DNA of 64,000 bases from Paraburkholderia sp. IMGN_8 (lineage in GTDB: Bacteria > Pseudomonadota > Gammaproteobacteria > Burkholderiales > Burkholderiaceae): assembly GCF_038050405.1 (NCBI RefSeq), contig NZ_CP150900.1, positions 1,364,001 to 1,428,000 of the forward strand, given 5' to 3'. Positions 37,453-45,884 of this stretch are shown here, one piece after another. Numbering within the stretch: position 1 is the stretch's first letter; each line of letters begins with the position of its first letter. The notes beneath the pieces are model-generated. The model had not been told where the DNA came from, searched no databases, and worked only from the letters and a program-made list of their open reading frames with translations. The translations under genes were made by a program, and so were the position numbers.

Positions 37453-38235
37453 ATGAAGTCGATTCGTTCCATTCTGCTGATCGCGCTGCTGCAAGCGGTG
37501 ACCCTGAGCTCGGCATTCGCCGCCGAAGGTCTCGCGCAGATCAAATCCGCCGGCGTATTCAAGATCGGCACCGAAGGCACCTATGCACCGTTCACGTATC
37601 ACGACGAATCCGGCAAGCTGACGGGCTTCGACGTCGAGATCGGCACGGCGATCGCGCAGCGTCTCGGCGTCAAACCGCAATTCGTCGAAGGCAAGTGGGA
37701 TGGCCTGATCGCGGGCCTCGACGTGAACCGCTACGACGCGGTGATCAACGAAGTCGCCGTCACTGACGCACGCAAGGCCAAATACGATTTCTCGGACCCG
37801 TACATCACGTCGCACGCGGCGCTGATCGTGCGTTCCGACAACGCCACGATCAAGACCTTCGACGACCTGAAGGGCAAGAAGTCGGCCAATACGCTGACCA
37901 GCAACTTCGGCAAGATCGCGGCCGCGCATGGCGCGGAAGTGATCCCCGTGCAAGGCTTTAACGAATCGATCGATCTGCTGACGTCGGGTCGAGTGGATGC
38001 CACCGTCAACGATTCGTTGTCTTTCCTCGACTTCAAGAAGCACAAGCCGGATGCGAAGGTGAAGATCGCCGCGCTCGATACGGCCTCCGACAGCAGCGAC
38101 AAGTCCGCGGTGCTTATCCGCAAGGGCAACCCGGAGTTGCAGGCAGCGATCAACAAGGCGCTCGCGGACATCAAGAAGGACGGTACCTACGAGAAGATCT
38201 CGCAGAAGTATTTCGGCAAAGACGTCTCCCAATAA
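37453..38235 (+). CDS. polar amino acid ABC transporter, periplasmic binding protein
   Basis: A 260-residue family-3 solute-binding protein. A Sec signal peptide (SILLIALLQAVTLSSAFA) ends before AEGLAQIK. The mature protein has the typical GTEGTYAPFTYHDESGKLTGF and EGKWDGLIAGLDVNRYD blocks around the ligand cleft. The sequence style is closest to the cystine-binding FliY/TcyA group, but the ligand cannot be proved from sequence. It is followed 22 bp later by its permease gene. GGAGCC precedes the ATG. Confidence 0.93.
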   Translation: MKSIRSILLIALLQAVTLSSAFAAEGLAQIKSAGVFKIGTEGTYAPFTYHDESGKLTGFDVEIGTAIAQRLGVKPQFVEGKWDGLIAGLDVNRYDAVINEVAVTDARKAKYDFSDPYITSHAALIVRSDNATIKTFDDLKGKKSANTLTSNFGKIAAAHGAEVIPVQGFNESIDLLTSGRVDATVNDSLSFLDFKKHKPDAKVKIAALDTASDSSDKSAVLIRKGNPELQAAINKALADIKKDGTYEKISQKYFGKDVSQ

Positions 38236-38257
38236 GCGTCATCTGCGAGTCTGAACC

Positions 38258-38935
38258 ATGCCAGCCTGGTTGCATTTGATGGCGCAGTCGCTGTGGCCCC
38301 TGCTGTATGCGGGGCTCGTGTTCACAGTGCCGCTGACGCTGGCATCCTTCGCGATCGGGCTCGCGCTCGCGTTCATCATCGCGCTGGTCCGGTTGTTCGG
38401 ACCGTCGTGGGCAGTGGCGATCGTGCGCTTCTACGTGTGGTTGTTTCGCGGCTCGCCGCTGCTCGTGCAGCTGTTCGTGATCTTCTATGGACTGCCCAAC
38501 GTGGGCATCGTGCTCGATCCGCTGACGGCGGCGATCATCGGCTTTTCGCTGAACGTCGGTGCGTACAACTCCGAAGTGATTCGCGGCGTGATCGAATCGA
38601 TTCCGAAAGGGCAGTGGGAGGCGGCGTATTCGATGGGGATGACGCGTGCGCAGGCGCTGCGTCGCGCGATCCTGCCGCAAGCGGCCCGCGTTGCACTGCC
38701 GCCGTTGTCGAATTCGTTTATTGCGCTGGTGAAGGACACCTCGTTAGCTGCCGTACTGACTGTGCCCGAAGTATTTCAGGCCGCGCAGCGGATTGCGTCG
38801 GTGACCTATGAACCGCTGATTCTCTATACCGAGGCCGCGCTGGTTTATCTGGTGTTCAGCTCGGTGTTGTCGACGGCGCAAGTCAGGCTCGAGCGCAAGT
38901 TCGGCCGTCACGCACTTTTCCAGGCAGGCAACTGA
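38258..38935 (+). CDS. polar amino acid ABC transporter, permease
   Basis: A 225-residue HisMQ-type permease with about five membrane helices. The coupling segment facing the ATPase is EAAYSMGMTRAQALRRAILPQAAR (EAA loop, near residues 125-148; the conserved part is EAAYSMGMTRAQALRR). VRFYVWLFRGSPLLVQLF is the usual early motif. Its stop overlaps the ATPase start by 1 nt (TGATG), so the two are translationally coupled. It probably works as a homodimer, since no second permease gene is present. Confidence 0.94.
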   Translation: MPAWLHLMAQSLWPLLYAGLVFTVPLTLASFAIGLALAFIIALVRLFGPSWAVAIVRFYVWLFRGSPLLVQLFVIFYGLPNVGIVLDPLTAAIIGFSLNVGAYNSEVIRGVIESIPKGQWEAAYSMGMTRAQALRRAILPQAARVALPPLSNSFIALVKDTSLAAVLTVPEVFQAAQRIASVTYEPLILYTEAALVYLVFSSVLSTAQVRLERKFGRHALFQAGN

Positions 38936-39702
38936 TGATTCGACTGGAAAAAATCGACAAGTATTTCAGCGGCCACCAGGTGCTCAATTCGGTGGATTTG
39001 CATCTGGTGCAGGGCAACGTTACGGCGTTGATCGGACCGTCGGGCAGCGGCAAGAGCACGCTGTTGCGCTGCGTGAATCTGCTGGAAATTCCTGAGGCCG
39101 GCACGCTCGAACTCGGCGATCAGCGGCTCGAATTCAGCCGCGAGCACAAACCGTCACGCGAGGCAGTGCTGACGATTCGGCGCCGCACCGGCATGGTGTT
39201 TCAGAACTTCCAGCTATTTCCGCATCTGACCGTGCGGCAGAACGTGATGGAAGGCCTGTTGACCGTGCTGAAGTGGGACAAGGAAAAAGCCCGCGCACGG
39301 GCGGACGAATTGCTGGAGAAGGTCGGCATCGCGCACAAAGCGGACGTGTGGCCCGCGACGCTTTCCGGTGGGCAGCAGCAACGCGTGGCGATTGCGCGGG
39401 CGTTGGCGCCGTCGCCGGAAGTGCTGCTGTGCGACGAGCCGACGTCGGCGCTGGACCCAGGCCTCGCCGCGGAAGTGGTGGACGTGCTCAAGCAACTCGC
39501 CAAAGAAGGCATGACGATGCTGATGGCGACACACGACTTACGGCTCGCCGCGACGATTGCGCGTGACGTGGTGTTTCTGAATAACGGCGTGGTGGTGGAA
39601 GCGGGCGCTTCGCGCGACGTCTTCATGCGCCCGCGTGAGGAGGAAACGGCGCGTTTCGTTTCGACGCTCACACACAGTCTGCCTGACGAGTGGACCGCAT
39701 GA
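38935..39702 (+). CDS. polar amino acid ABC transporter, ATP-binding protein
   Basis: A 255-residue ABC ATPase with Walker A GPSGSGKST, Q-loop VFQNFQLFPHLTV, signature LSGGQQQRVAIARAL, Walker B VLLCDEPTSALDP and the switch His in MATHDLRLAA. All key residues are present. It powers amino-acid import with the two genes upstream. It is convergent with leuA, and the 400-bp spacer holds a repeat element rather than a simple terminator. Confidence 0.95.
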   Translation: MIRLEKIDKYFSGHQVLNSVDLHLVQGNVTALIGPSGSGKSTLLRCVNLLEIPEAGTLELGDQRLEFSREHKPSREAVLTIRRRTGMVFQNFQLFPHLTVRQNVMEGLLTVLKWDKEKARARADELLEKVGIAHKADVWPATLSGGQQQRVAIARALAPSPEVLLCDEPTSALDPGLAAEVVDVLKQLAKEGMTMLMATHDLRLAATIARDVVFLNNGVVVEAGASRDVFMRPREEETARFVSTLTHSLPDEWTA

Positions 39703-39732
39703 AATCAACTCGTCTCCGCGAAACGCAGGCAC

Positions 39733-39860
39733 TGAAACTGGCAGATGGCCATATGAAGTGCGGCGATCGCCGAAACCGGTAACCAGTTTAGTGAAGTACC
39801 GCCGAACGCTAAAACTGCCAGGCGGTTTTATGAAGTACCGCCACGGCGCGCGCAGCGCCG
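39733..39860. repeat. three imperfect tandem ~38-bp units at the edge of repeat copy B
   Basis: The motif AAACTG-N-CAG...TGAAGTACCGCC occurs three times with TGAAGT starting at 39754, 39792 and 39831, a period of 38-39 bp. The last unit runs into the conserved block of repeat copy B. The first is the most diverged (TGAAGTGCGGCG). No coding function is apparent. Confidence 0.6.
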
Positions 39861-40095
39861 CCGGAAGTATGACTGCCTTGTCACAAGCGCGGAGTGCGCG
39901 AGAACACCGATTCCAGATGCTCCACTACCTCCTCCAAGCCAGGGGACCCGCTTAAGAGCTGGCGGTTTGAGCCGCTTTCTTTTGCCTACTTTTCTTTGCG
40001 GCCGGCAAAGAAAAGTAGGTGCCCCCCGCACAGGGGGAACGCTAATAAACCGACAAGAAAAGAAAGGCCAAAGAAGCCCGAGCAAGGAAAGGCCA
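39832..40095 (-). repeat. dispersed intergenic repeat, copy B
   Basis: This copy is in reverse orientation relative to copies A and C and lies between the convergent 3' ends of the ABC ATPase gene and leuA. In the forward sense it starts right after the leuA stop codon. It contains all shared blocks. Its central hairpin is CCTACTTTTCTTTGC / GCAAAGAAAAGTAGG, one base pair longer than in copy A and with a T-A to C-G exchange on both arms. The overlapping open frames on both strands have no coding character. Confidence 0.85.
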
Positions 40096-40103
40096 ACAAA
40101 AAA

Positions 40104-41822
40104 TCAAACAACAGCCTGCTCAACTTCCCCATTCAAAGCCACATCAAAAAACCGCCCCTGCGCGGCAACATCACACCGGGCGTAGGCACGATTAACCCCA
40201 CTAATAACAGCCCGAATAGAAGCAGTCACCAGATTGGCATCGATCCCAACCCCAAACGCGCTACCCGCCACATCGGCCCCGGCCATCTCAGCAACAGCCA
40301 CAGCCCTAGCATCGGCGCCCTGAGCCAAAGCCCGCTCTTCATAGTGCTGAATCCGCACCGGCACGCCCATCGCATGCATCAGCGCGTCGAGAGGCCCATT
40401 GCCCTCTCCAGTGAGAACGTGCCGCGAGCCGTTAATCTCGACTGTGAGCTTGATATGCTCCCGCTCGCCGCGCTCAGAGAGGCTATGCCCAACATACCGC
40501 ACCGGCGAATCGTTCTGCACATACTCCTGCTGAAACAACGCCCATATCTGGGAAGGCGTCACCTCAGAACCACTATCGTCAGTCAACCGCTGCACAGCGG
40601 AGCTGAAATCCACTTGCAAGCGCCGCGGCAACACCACCCCATAACCCTGCTCGAGCAGATAAGCAATCCCACCTTTTCCAGACTGGCTATTCACCCGAAT
40701 AATCGAATCGTAGGTACGCCCAAGATCGCTGGGATCGATCGGCATATAAGGCACTTCCCAGATGGTGTCGGGTTTTTGGGCGGCAAAGCCCTTCTTGATA
40801 GCATCCTGATGCGAGCCGGAGAAAGCGGTGAACACCAGATCGCCTACATAAGGATGGCGCGGATGCACCGGCAACTGCGTGCATTCCTCAGCGGTACGCG
40901 CGACTTCGTTGATGTTCGAAAAATCGAGACCCGGATCGATACCTTGAGTGTAGAGATTCAAAGCGAGCGTCACGAGGTCCACATTGCCAGTACGCTCGCC
41001 GTTACCGAACAAACATCCTTCGACACGATCGGCGCCGGCCATCACTGCGAGTTCAGCCGCAGCCACCGCGGTGCCGCGATCGTTATGCGGATGCACGGAG
41101 ACGATCAACGAATCCCGTCGTGCGAGATTGCGGTGCATCCATTCGATCTGATCCGCGTACACATTCGGCGTAGCCATTTCGACCGTAGCGGGCAAGTTGA
41201 CGATCGCTTTGTGCTCGGGCGTCGGTTGCCAGATATCGAATACCGCATCGCACACTTCCTTCGCGAATTCGAGTTCGGTACCACTGAATACTTCCGGGCT
41301 GTATTGCAGCGTGAAGTGGGTTTCCGGCGCGGCGTCGGCGAGACGCTTCATCGTGCGCGCGGCATTTTGCGCGAGCTCTTTCACGCCGCTCTTTTCCAGG
41401 CCGAACACGATGCGGCGGAATTCAGGCGCGGTCGCGTTGTACAAATGGACGATTGCGCGCGGCGCACCACGCAGCGATTCGAAGGTGCGTTCGATCAGAT
41501 CGTCGCGCGCTTGCGTCAAGACTTCGATGGTGACGTCGTCGGGAATATGGCCGCCTTCGATCAACTCGCGCACGAAATTGAAGTCGGTTTGCGAGGCGGA
41601 CGGAAACGCGACTTCGATTTCCTTGAAACCAATCTGCACCAGCGTCTTGAACATGCGCATCTTGCGTTGCGCGTTCATCGGCTCGAACAGCGCCTGATTG
41701 CCGTCGCGCAGGTCGGTGCTCATCCAGATCGGCGCGCGCGTGATGGTGCGCGACGGCCACTGGCGGTCCGTCAAATTGACGGGTTTGAACGATCGGTATT
41801 TGGCAGCAGGGTTTTTCAACAT
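40104..41822 (-). CDS. leuA: 2-isopropylmalate synthase (long form)
   Basis: A 572-residue 2-isopropylmalate synthase of the long (LeuA2) type. The catalytic barrel contains [15 protein letters not shown] and the metal-binding [17 protein letters not shown]. The C-terminal leucine-binding regulatory domain covers about residues 430-572. It condenses acetyl-CoA with 2-ketoisovalerate, the first committed step of leucine synthesis, and should be feedback-inhibited by leucine. Of several in-frame ATGs, 41822 ([12 protein letters not shown]) has AGGA 8 nt upstream and matches the family. A leucine-rich leader and terminator lie upstream. No other leu genes are adjacent. Confidence 0.95.
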   Translation of the reverse strand: MLKNPAAKYRSFKPVNLTDRQWPSRTITRAPIWMSTDLRDGNQALFEPMNAQRKMRMFKTLVQIGFKEIEVAFPSASQTDFNFVRELIEGGHIPDDVTIEVLTQARDDLIERTFESLRGAPRAIVHLYNATAPEFRRIVFGLEKSGVKELAQNAARTMKRLADAAPETHFTLQYSPEVFSGTELEFAKEVCDAVFDIWQPTPEHKAIVNLPATVEMATPNVYADQIEWMHRNLARRDSLIVSVHPHNDRGTAVAAAELAVMAGADRVEGCLFGNGERTGNVDLVTLALNLYTQGIDPGLDFSNINEVARTAEECTQLPVHPRHPYVGDLVFTAFSGSHQDAIKKGFAAQKPDTIWEVPYMPIDPSDLGRTYDSIIRVNSQSGKGGIAYLLEQGYGVVLPRRLQVDFSSAVQRLTDDSGSEVTPSQIWALFQQEYVQNDSPVRYVGHSLSERGEREHIKLTVEINGSRHVLTGEGNGPLDALMHAMGVPVRIQHYEERALAQGADARAVAVAEMAGADVAGSAFGVGIDANLVTASIRAVISGVNRAYARCDVAAQGRFFDVALNGEVEQAVV

Positions 41823-41869
41823 TTTCATCATCCTGGGTTTCGACAAAGCTGGGTAGTCGACCGGACGAC

Positions 41870-41915
41870 GAAAAAGACAAAAGCATAGCCGCCGGTCGGG
41901 AACCGGGGCTGGGTC
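41870..41915 (-). terminator. attenuator terminator and anti-terminator segment of the leuA leader
   Basis: On the minus strand CCGGT-TCCCG-ACCGG (within 41888-41909) forms a GC hairpin followed by TATGCTTTTGTCTTTTT, so it is an intrinsic terminator placed about 50 nt before the leuA start. Its 5' arm is part of GACCCAGCCCCGG (41903-41915), which can instead pair with CCGGGCTAGGTC (41973-41984) in the leader peptide region. Confidence 0.8.
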
Positions 41916-41949
41916 AGTTACTGGGGAATTGAGCGGTGCTTCAGGTGTA

Positions 41950-42030
41950 TCAGACGGAAGCGCGCAGCAGCAGACCTAGCCCGGTAGAGCGGGCTAGTAG
42001 TAGCGATAGGATGGTCTGGGCGCGGTACAT
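41950..42030 (-). CDS. leucine-rich leader peptide of leuA
   Basis: A 26-codon frame on the minus strand starting ATG (42028-42030) and ending TGA (41950-41952). Eight codons are Leu, including CTA-TCG-CTA-CTA-CTA (five of eight Leu codons are CTA, normally the rarest in this GC-rich group) and a CTG-CTG-CTG run. Inside it, CTAGCCCG (41990-41997) and CGGGCTAG (41976-41983) form an 8-bp hairpin between the two Leu runs. The downstream arm can alternatively pair with the terminator's 5' arm. This is the design of a classical amino-acid attenuator. No obvious strong ribosome site precedes the ATG. Confidence 0.8.
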   Translation of the reverse strand: MYRAQTILSLLLARSTGLGLLLRASV

Positions 42031-42090
42031 AGTGCGCAATAGGACCACATTATCTGGATGGCGTCAAGCTTGGGATGCGGCAATCCCGGC

Positions 42091-42960
42091 TTACTTCGGT
42101 TTCATGAACCGCAAGGTCATGCGATCCGATTCGCCGATCTCCGCATATTTCGCTCGGTCGACGTCGCCACCTTCGTACGTGGGCGGCAGTGACCACACGC
42201 CGTTCGGGTAGTTCTTCGTGTCGCGCGGATTGTCGTTCACTTCGCTCTGGCCGAGCAATTCGAAGCCCGCCGCGCGCGCATGTTCGATCACATAGGTTTC
42301 GGTCACGTAACCGGTGTCGATGGTCTGCTGCAACGAGGTGCCCGGCGCCGCGCGATGTTCTTCGACGCCGAGGATGCCGCCCGGTTTCAGCGCCGCATAG
42401 AAGGCGCGCAGATTCGCGTCGATCTGGCCGTCCTTGATCCAGTTATGGATATTGCGGAACGTCAGCACCCGGTCGATGCTGTTGTCCGCCGGGAAACCGC
42501 TGAACTGGCCCGCTCGCAGCGTACCGACCACCACGTTGCCGTAGACGGCGGGCGTGGCCGCCAGCTTGCGCTCGAATGCCGCTCGTCCCGCCTGTTCTTC
42601 TTCCGCCGCGGACGCGAGCGGGCTGTCGTATTGCGCCTCGTATAGTTTGCCGTGGTCGTGCAGATAGGGTGCAAGGATGTCCGTGTACCAGCCGCCGCCC
42701 GGCGCGATCTCGAGCACGCTCTGCGACGGCGCGACCTCGAAGAATTGCAGCGTCTCCTTCGGATGACGGTACACGTCGCGTGCGCGGGCCTTATCGCTGC
42801 GCTGCGCTCCGGAAATCGCGGCGTCGAGCGAAACCGGATCAGGCGCGGCCGACGATGTCGACGCTGTCGGTGCGGCGCATGCTGCCAGCAGCAGCGCGGC
42901 GCTCAATGCCGCGAGCGTCTGACGCCGCGCGCGGGCTTTGGAGGTGGAGTGGGCGTTCAT
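42091..42960 (-). CDS. class I methyltransferase-like lipoprotein
   Basis: A 289-residue protein with a lipoprotein signal (LSAALLLAACAAPT, lipobox LAAC near residue 28) and a SAM-dependent methyltransferase fold. Motif I is VLEIAPGGGWYTDILAP, and later segments are RVLTFRNIHNWIKDG and LKPGGILGVEEHRA. Such periplasmic methyltransferase-like proteins are common in proteobacteria, although SAM is not expected in the periplasm, so the ligand is unclear. The ATG at 42960 was chosen because the signal peptide starts there; the longer frame is GC-driven. It lies upstream of leuA on the same strand. Confidence 0.85.
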   Translation of the reverse strand: MNAHSTSKARARRQTLAALSAALLLAACAAPTASTSSAAPDPVSLDAAISGAQRSDKARARDVYRHPKETLQFFEVAPSQSVLEIAPGGGWYTDILAPYLHDHGKLYEAQYDSPLASAAEEEQAGRAAFERKLAATPAVYGNVVVGTLRAGQFSGFPADNSIDRVLTFRNIHNWIKDGQIDANLRAFYAALKPGGILGVEEHRAAPGTSLQQTIDTGYVTETYVIEHARAAGFELLGQSEVNDNPRDTKNYPNGVWSLPPTYEGGDVDRAKYAEIGESDRMTLRFMKPK

Positions 42961-43022
42961 GATCCCGATTATCGGGCGCGTTCGTCCCGGAAAGAAATCG
43001 GGAATCGGTATAACGATATGCT

Positions 43023-43643
43023 TCAGATACCGAATACGGCCCGCAGCGTATCGTTCTGCACGATCACCGAGACGCCGATCACCAGCAGGATCAGCGGCAA
43101 CAGCGCGGTGCCGTAGCGCCGGATCGGCGCGCCCAGCAGCGGATGCGCGACCAGCCATACCGCACCGGCACACCACAGGCCGATCATCGCGACGAACACC
43201 AGCGAGATCAGCGCACCATCACGGTGCGAATGGCTCGCGTACAACGGCACATAGACGGCGATATTGTCCGAGCCGTTGGCGACGGCCACGCACGCCACTG
43301 TCCACCACGACGAGCCGTTGTTCGATACAGGCGTGCAAGCGGCGGCGTGCGCTGCTTCTTCTTCGTCCCATGCGTTGCCGGGACCCAGGCGCGTCCATGC
43401 TTTGCTCAGACCCACACCGATCGGCAAGAAACCGAGCAGACCGACATAGCCAAACGGCAAACGCGTCAACAACGCGGCGAGCAGGATCGACACCACGATC
43501 AGTGCTATCGAGCCGGCGAACTGGCCGGCGATCACGCGACGCCGGCGGCCGCGCGCTTCCGCAAGGAAGGCGAGCAGCACGAACAGGTTGTCCACGTTGG
43601 TGGCGGCGTAGGCCGCGACGGCGAGCAGGGCGAGGCTGAGCAT
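43023..43643 (-). CDS. CadD-like cadmium resistance transporter family protein
   Basis: A 206-residue integral membrane protein with about five to six helices. AYAATNVDNLFVLLAFLAEA at the start and VAVANGSDNIAVYVPLYA in the middle are the paired Asn-Asp motifs of the CadD/LysE-superfamily cadmium transporters. The ATG at 43643 gives the usual N-terminus MLSLALLAVAA; the upstream open frame is not protein-like. The substrate could be a divalent metal, but no metal regulator is adjacent. It lies 62 bp upstream of the methyltransferase-like gene. Confidence 0.85.
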   Translation of the reverse strand: MLSLALLAVAAYAATNVDNLFVLLAFLAEARGRRRRVIAGQFAGSIALIVVSILLAALLTRLPFGYVGLLGFLPIGVGLSKAWTRLGPGNAWDEEEAAHAAACTPVSNNGSSWWTVACVAVANGSDNIAVYVPLYASHSHRDGALISLVFVAMIGLWCAGAVWLVAHPLLGAPIRRYGTALLPLILLVIGVSVIVQNDTLRAVFGI

Positions 43644-43905
43644 GCAGGAAAGCCGATCGGTACGGAGTGGAAGACGAAGCCGGACCGTCAAGCTGGACCC
43701 AGGCAGAGGTGGCAGCAGCACATTGAGGCAATGCGGCCGGTCAACACGATGCCGATGCGCGGCGTTGCGGTCAAGGCGTCGCGTTGTCTTGCCTGATATT
43801 CGCGCCGGCGTTTGACCTCCGTGCACGTGCGGTGCCGCGCCGCCCCGGTGCCGATGGAGCGGGCCGTAAGCTACAATTGCCGACGGCCTGAAAAACGGAA
43901 CATCA

Positions 43906-44451
43906 ATGAAGATTCGGATTCTCTCTATCGCCTGCGTCACGACCGCTGCCGCGCTGCTGGCCGCCTGCACGGCCGTCTACAAGAACTCGGACGCGTGCGA
44001 GCAGTTGATGCGAAACAAGCTGGCTGAAACGTCGTCGGATACGCTGAAGATCGCCCATACGGGCGCCGGCATCGACGGTTCGCGAGTGGTTGTCGAAGGG
44101 GCGATCGAGCATGTAATCACCGCGTCGGAAGTCGCGGCGGCCTCGGCAGCGTCCGCCGCTACGGCCGCCTCTGCCGCGCGGGTGGCGAATGCGCCTCACG
44201 CGGCGTCGGGTGCGCGCGCGGCTTCTGCGGTGTCTTCCGCTTCGGGGGCATCGGCGAGCTTGGTCGGGTCGCCGGCTTCTGCGTCCGGGGCCGAGGCTGT
44301 CTCGCTCAAACCCGCCAAGCCGAAGAAGACCATCAAGGCGGCCGCCGCCGAGTGCACGTTCCAAGGCTCGGCGCTGAACGTATTCAGCTGGCTGGCGCCG
44401 GAATCGCTGGCCGCGCCCGCCAATGGCGCCGCCAGCGAAGCCGCGGAGTAG
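43906..44451 (+). CDS. Ala/Ser-rich lipoprotein, unknown function
   Basis: A 181-residue lipoprotein (lipobox LLAAC, residue 21). A short N-terminal folded part contains SDACEQLMRNKLAET and the segment HTGAGIDGSRVVVEG. Residues about 75-125 are an extended Ala/Ser-rich linker. The C-terminal part (AAAECTFQGSALNVFSWLAPES) holds a second cysteine that could pair with the first. It is followed by an intrinsic terminator, supporting a real transcription unit. No family function is known to me. Confidence 0.75.
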   Translation: MKIRILSIACVTTAAALLAACTAVYKNSDACEQLMRNKLAETSSDTLKIAHTGAGIDGSRVVVEGAIEHVITASEVAAASAASAATAASAARVANAPHAASGARAASAVSSASGASASLVGSPASASGAEAVSLKPAKPKKTIKAAAAECTFQGSALNVFSWLAPESLAAPANGAASEAAE

Positions 44452-44545
44452 CGTTTCCCGCTGCGCCTGGTTCTCCGGGCAGTGCTCCGCTTAGGCTCAG
44501 TGCTCAACGAGCACGGTCGAATCTGGCTAGACCCTGATCAATCTC

Positions 44546-44579
44546 AAGCCGCCGCCTACGCGTGGCGGCTTTTGTTTTT
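44546..44579 (+). terminator. intrinsic terminator
   Basis: AAGCCGCC (44546-44553) pairs with GGCGGCTT (44564-44571), followed by TTGTTTTT. It terminates the plus-strand lipoprotein gene and overlaps the last codons of the convergent glycosyltransferase remnant. Confidence 0.8.
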
Positions 44580-45800
44580 GCGTACCAGTTTCAGCACGCT
44601 TTCGCCGAATGCCTGCGGCCGTCCTTCGAAGCAACGGTCCACGGCCCGCGTATCGATCAGGCGCTGCCGCAACTCGGTGCGTTCATCGTGCTCGTCGATC
44701 AGCCGCACGGCTGCCGTAACGGAACGCGTGGTGGCGGGGTGGCCCAGCCCCGCGATCTACAACGGCGCGATGCGCAGGTTCGACATGAACACCGTCATCA
44801 CGAATATGCCCACGCTGGGCATATACAGCACGTCCGGCTGTTCGGCCTCGGCAAAGTCGCGAATCGTTTTCAGCAATTCGCCGATATAGTCAGGCTGCTC
44901 GAACTCGATGAAGCGGTCAAAGATCGCCCGCCCGGCGTCGTCGAGCGCATAACCGAAGCCCACCACCTCGAAATGTTCGCGCGCGGCTTCGAGCGTGCGC
45001 GAGTGCGTGCGATTGATCGAGTGCGCCGCTGAACCACTCCAGCACTACCACATGAGCGGCTTCTTGCCGCGCCGCGCGCGCCCCTTGGTAGGCGCCGGCT
45101 TCGGCGCGGGCAGGTCGGTCAGACCCAGTTGCGTCAGCTTGCGGCGCACCAGCACATTGATGTCCTGCTTGATCGCATGCCGCAGCGGGGTGTCGGCGTA
45201 GCTGCAGAACATGTATGCGTTGTGCAGTAAGGCGGTCGGCAGGGCGTCGAGGTCGTCGATTTGCTGCAGCTTGCCGGGCAGCCATTCCAGCAGCGCTTCA
45301 CGCTTGCCGTGCGCGCTCTGCGAACCCTTGAAGACCGGCGCCAGCAAGACGAGGGCGAGACAGGCGGCGATGGTTTTGTCGTACGCCCAAAGCGCGGCGA
45401 AGTCGAGTTCCAGCTCGGATTCGGTCGAGTAGAGCACGCAGAGCTTCTCGATGAAGCTGTCCCCGGGTAGAAACTGCGCATTCTCCGGGCCGCGGGGATT
45501 CAGGTAACGGGTGACATGATCTGCATTGCCGAACGCGGTGGTGGAGAACAGCAAGACGATCCATTCATGTGGCGTGAGGAACAATCTGAAGCACTCGGTG
45601 GACGGCCGGAAATCCAGGTCGGCGAACAACGTCGACATGGCGCTCGTCAGGCGCGTGCAGAAACGTTTACGTTGCTCGCGGGGAGGCAGATTGACCATGC
45701 CCGAAGCTTTGAAGCTGCCGTCCAGCTCGCCACGGTTGTGCTGAAGGAGCGCCAGCGCCGCGATGAAGTGTTCTCTTCGTTCAGTGTGGCGAATTTGAAA
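44556..45800 (-). pseudogene. HMW1C-type N-glycosyltransferase, degenerate
   Basis: The minus strand carries consecutive blocks of the HMW1C/NGT family (GT41-like enzymes that glucosylate asparagines of adhesins): FCTRLTSAMSTLF, FGNADHVTRYLN, KKPLM, VVLEWFSG, AHSINRTHS, AAREHFEVVGFG, VLYMPSVGIFVMTVFMSN, RIAPL, IAGLGHPATT and finally AVRLIDEHDERTELRQRLID to VLKLVRK. They are broken by a frame change and a TAG near 45045, a second frame change near 45020, a TAG in place of Gln after RIAPL (about 44757), and a deletion of roughly 170 codons between HPATT and AVRL that removes most of the nucleotide-sugar domain. It cannot make an active enzyme. No adhesin gene is adjacent. Confidence 0.85.
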
Positions 45801-45884
45801 TTTGATGTGGAAGTGCGATTCAGCGCCGGGCTGAGCGCGTCTTACGGCGTTGTCTATTGGAAGGTGGGTCCTGATGCCTGGCGC

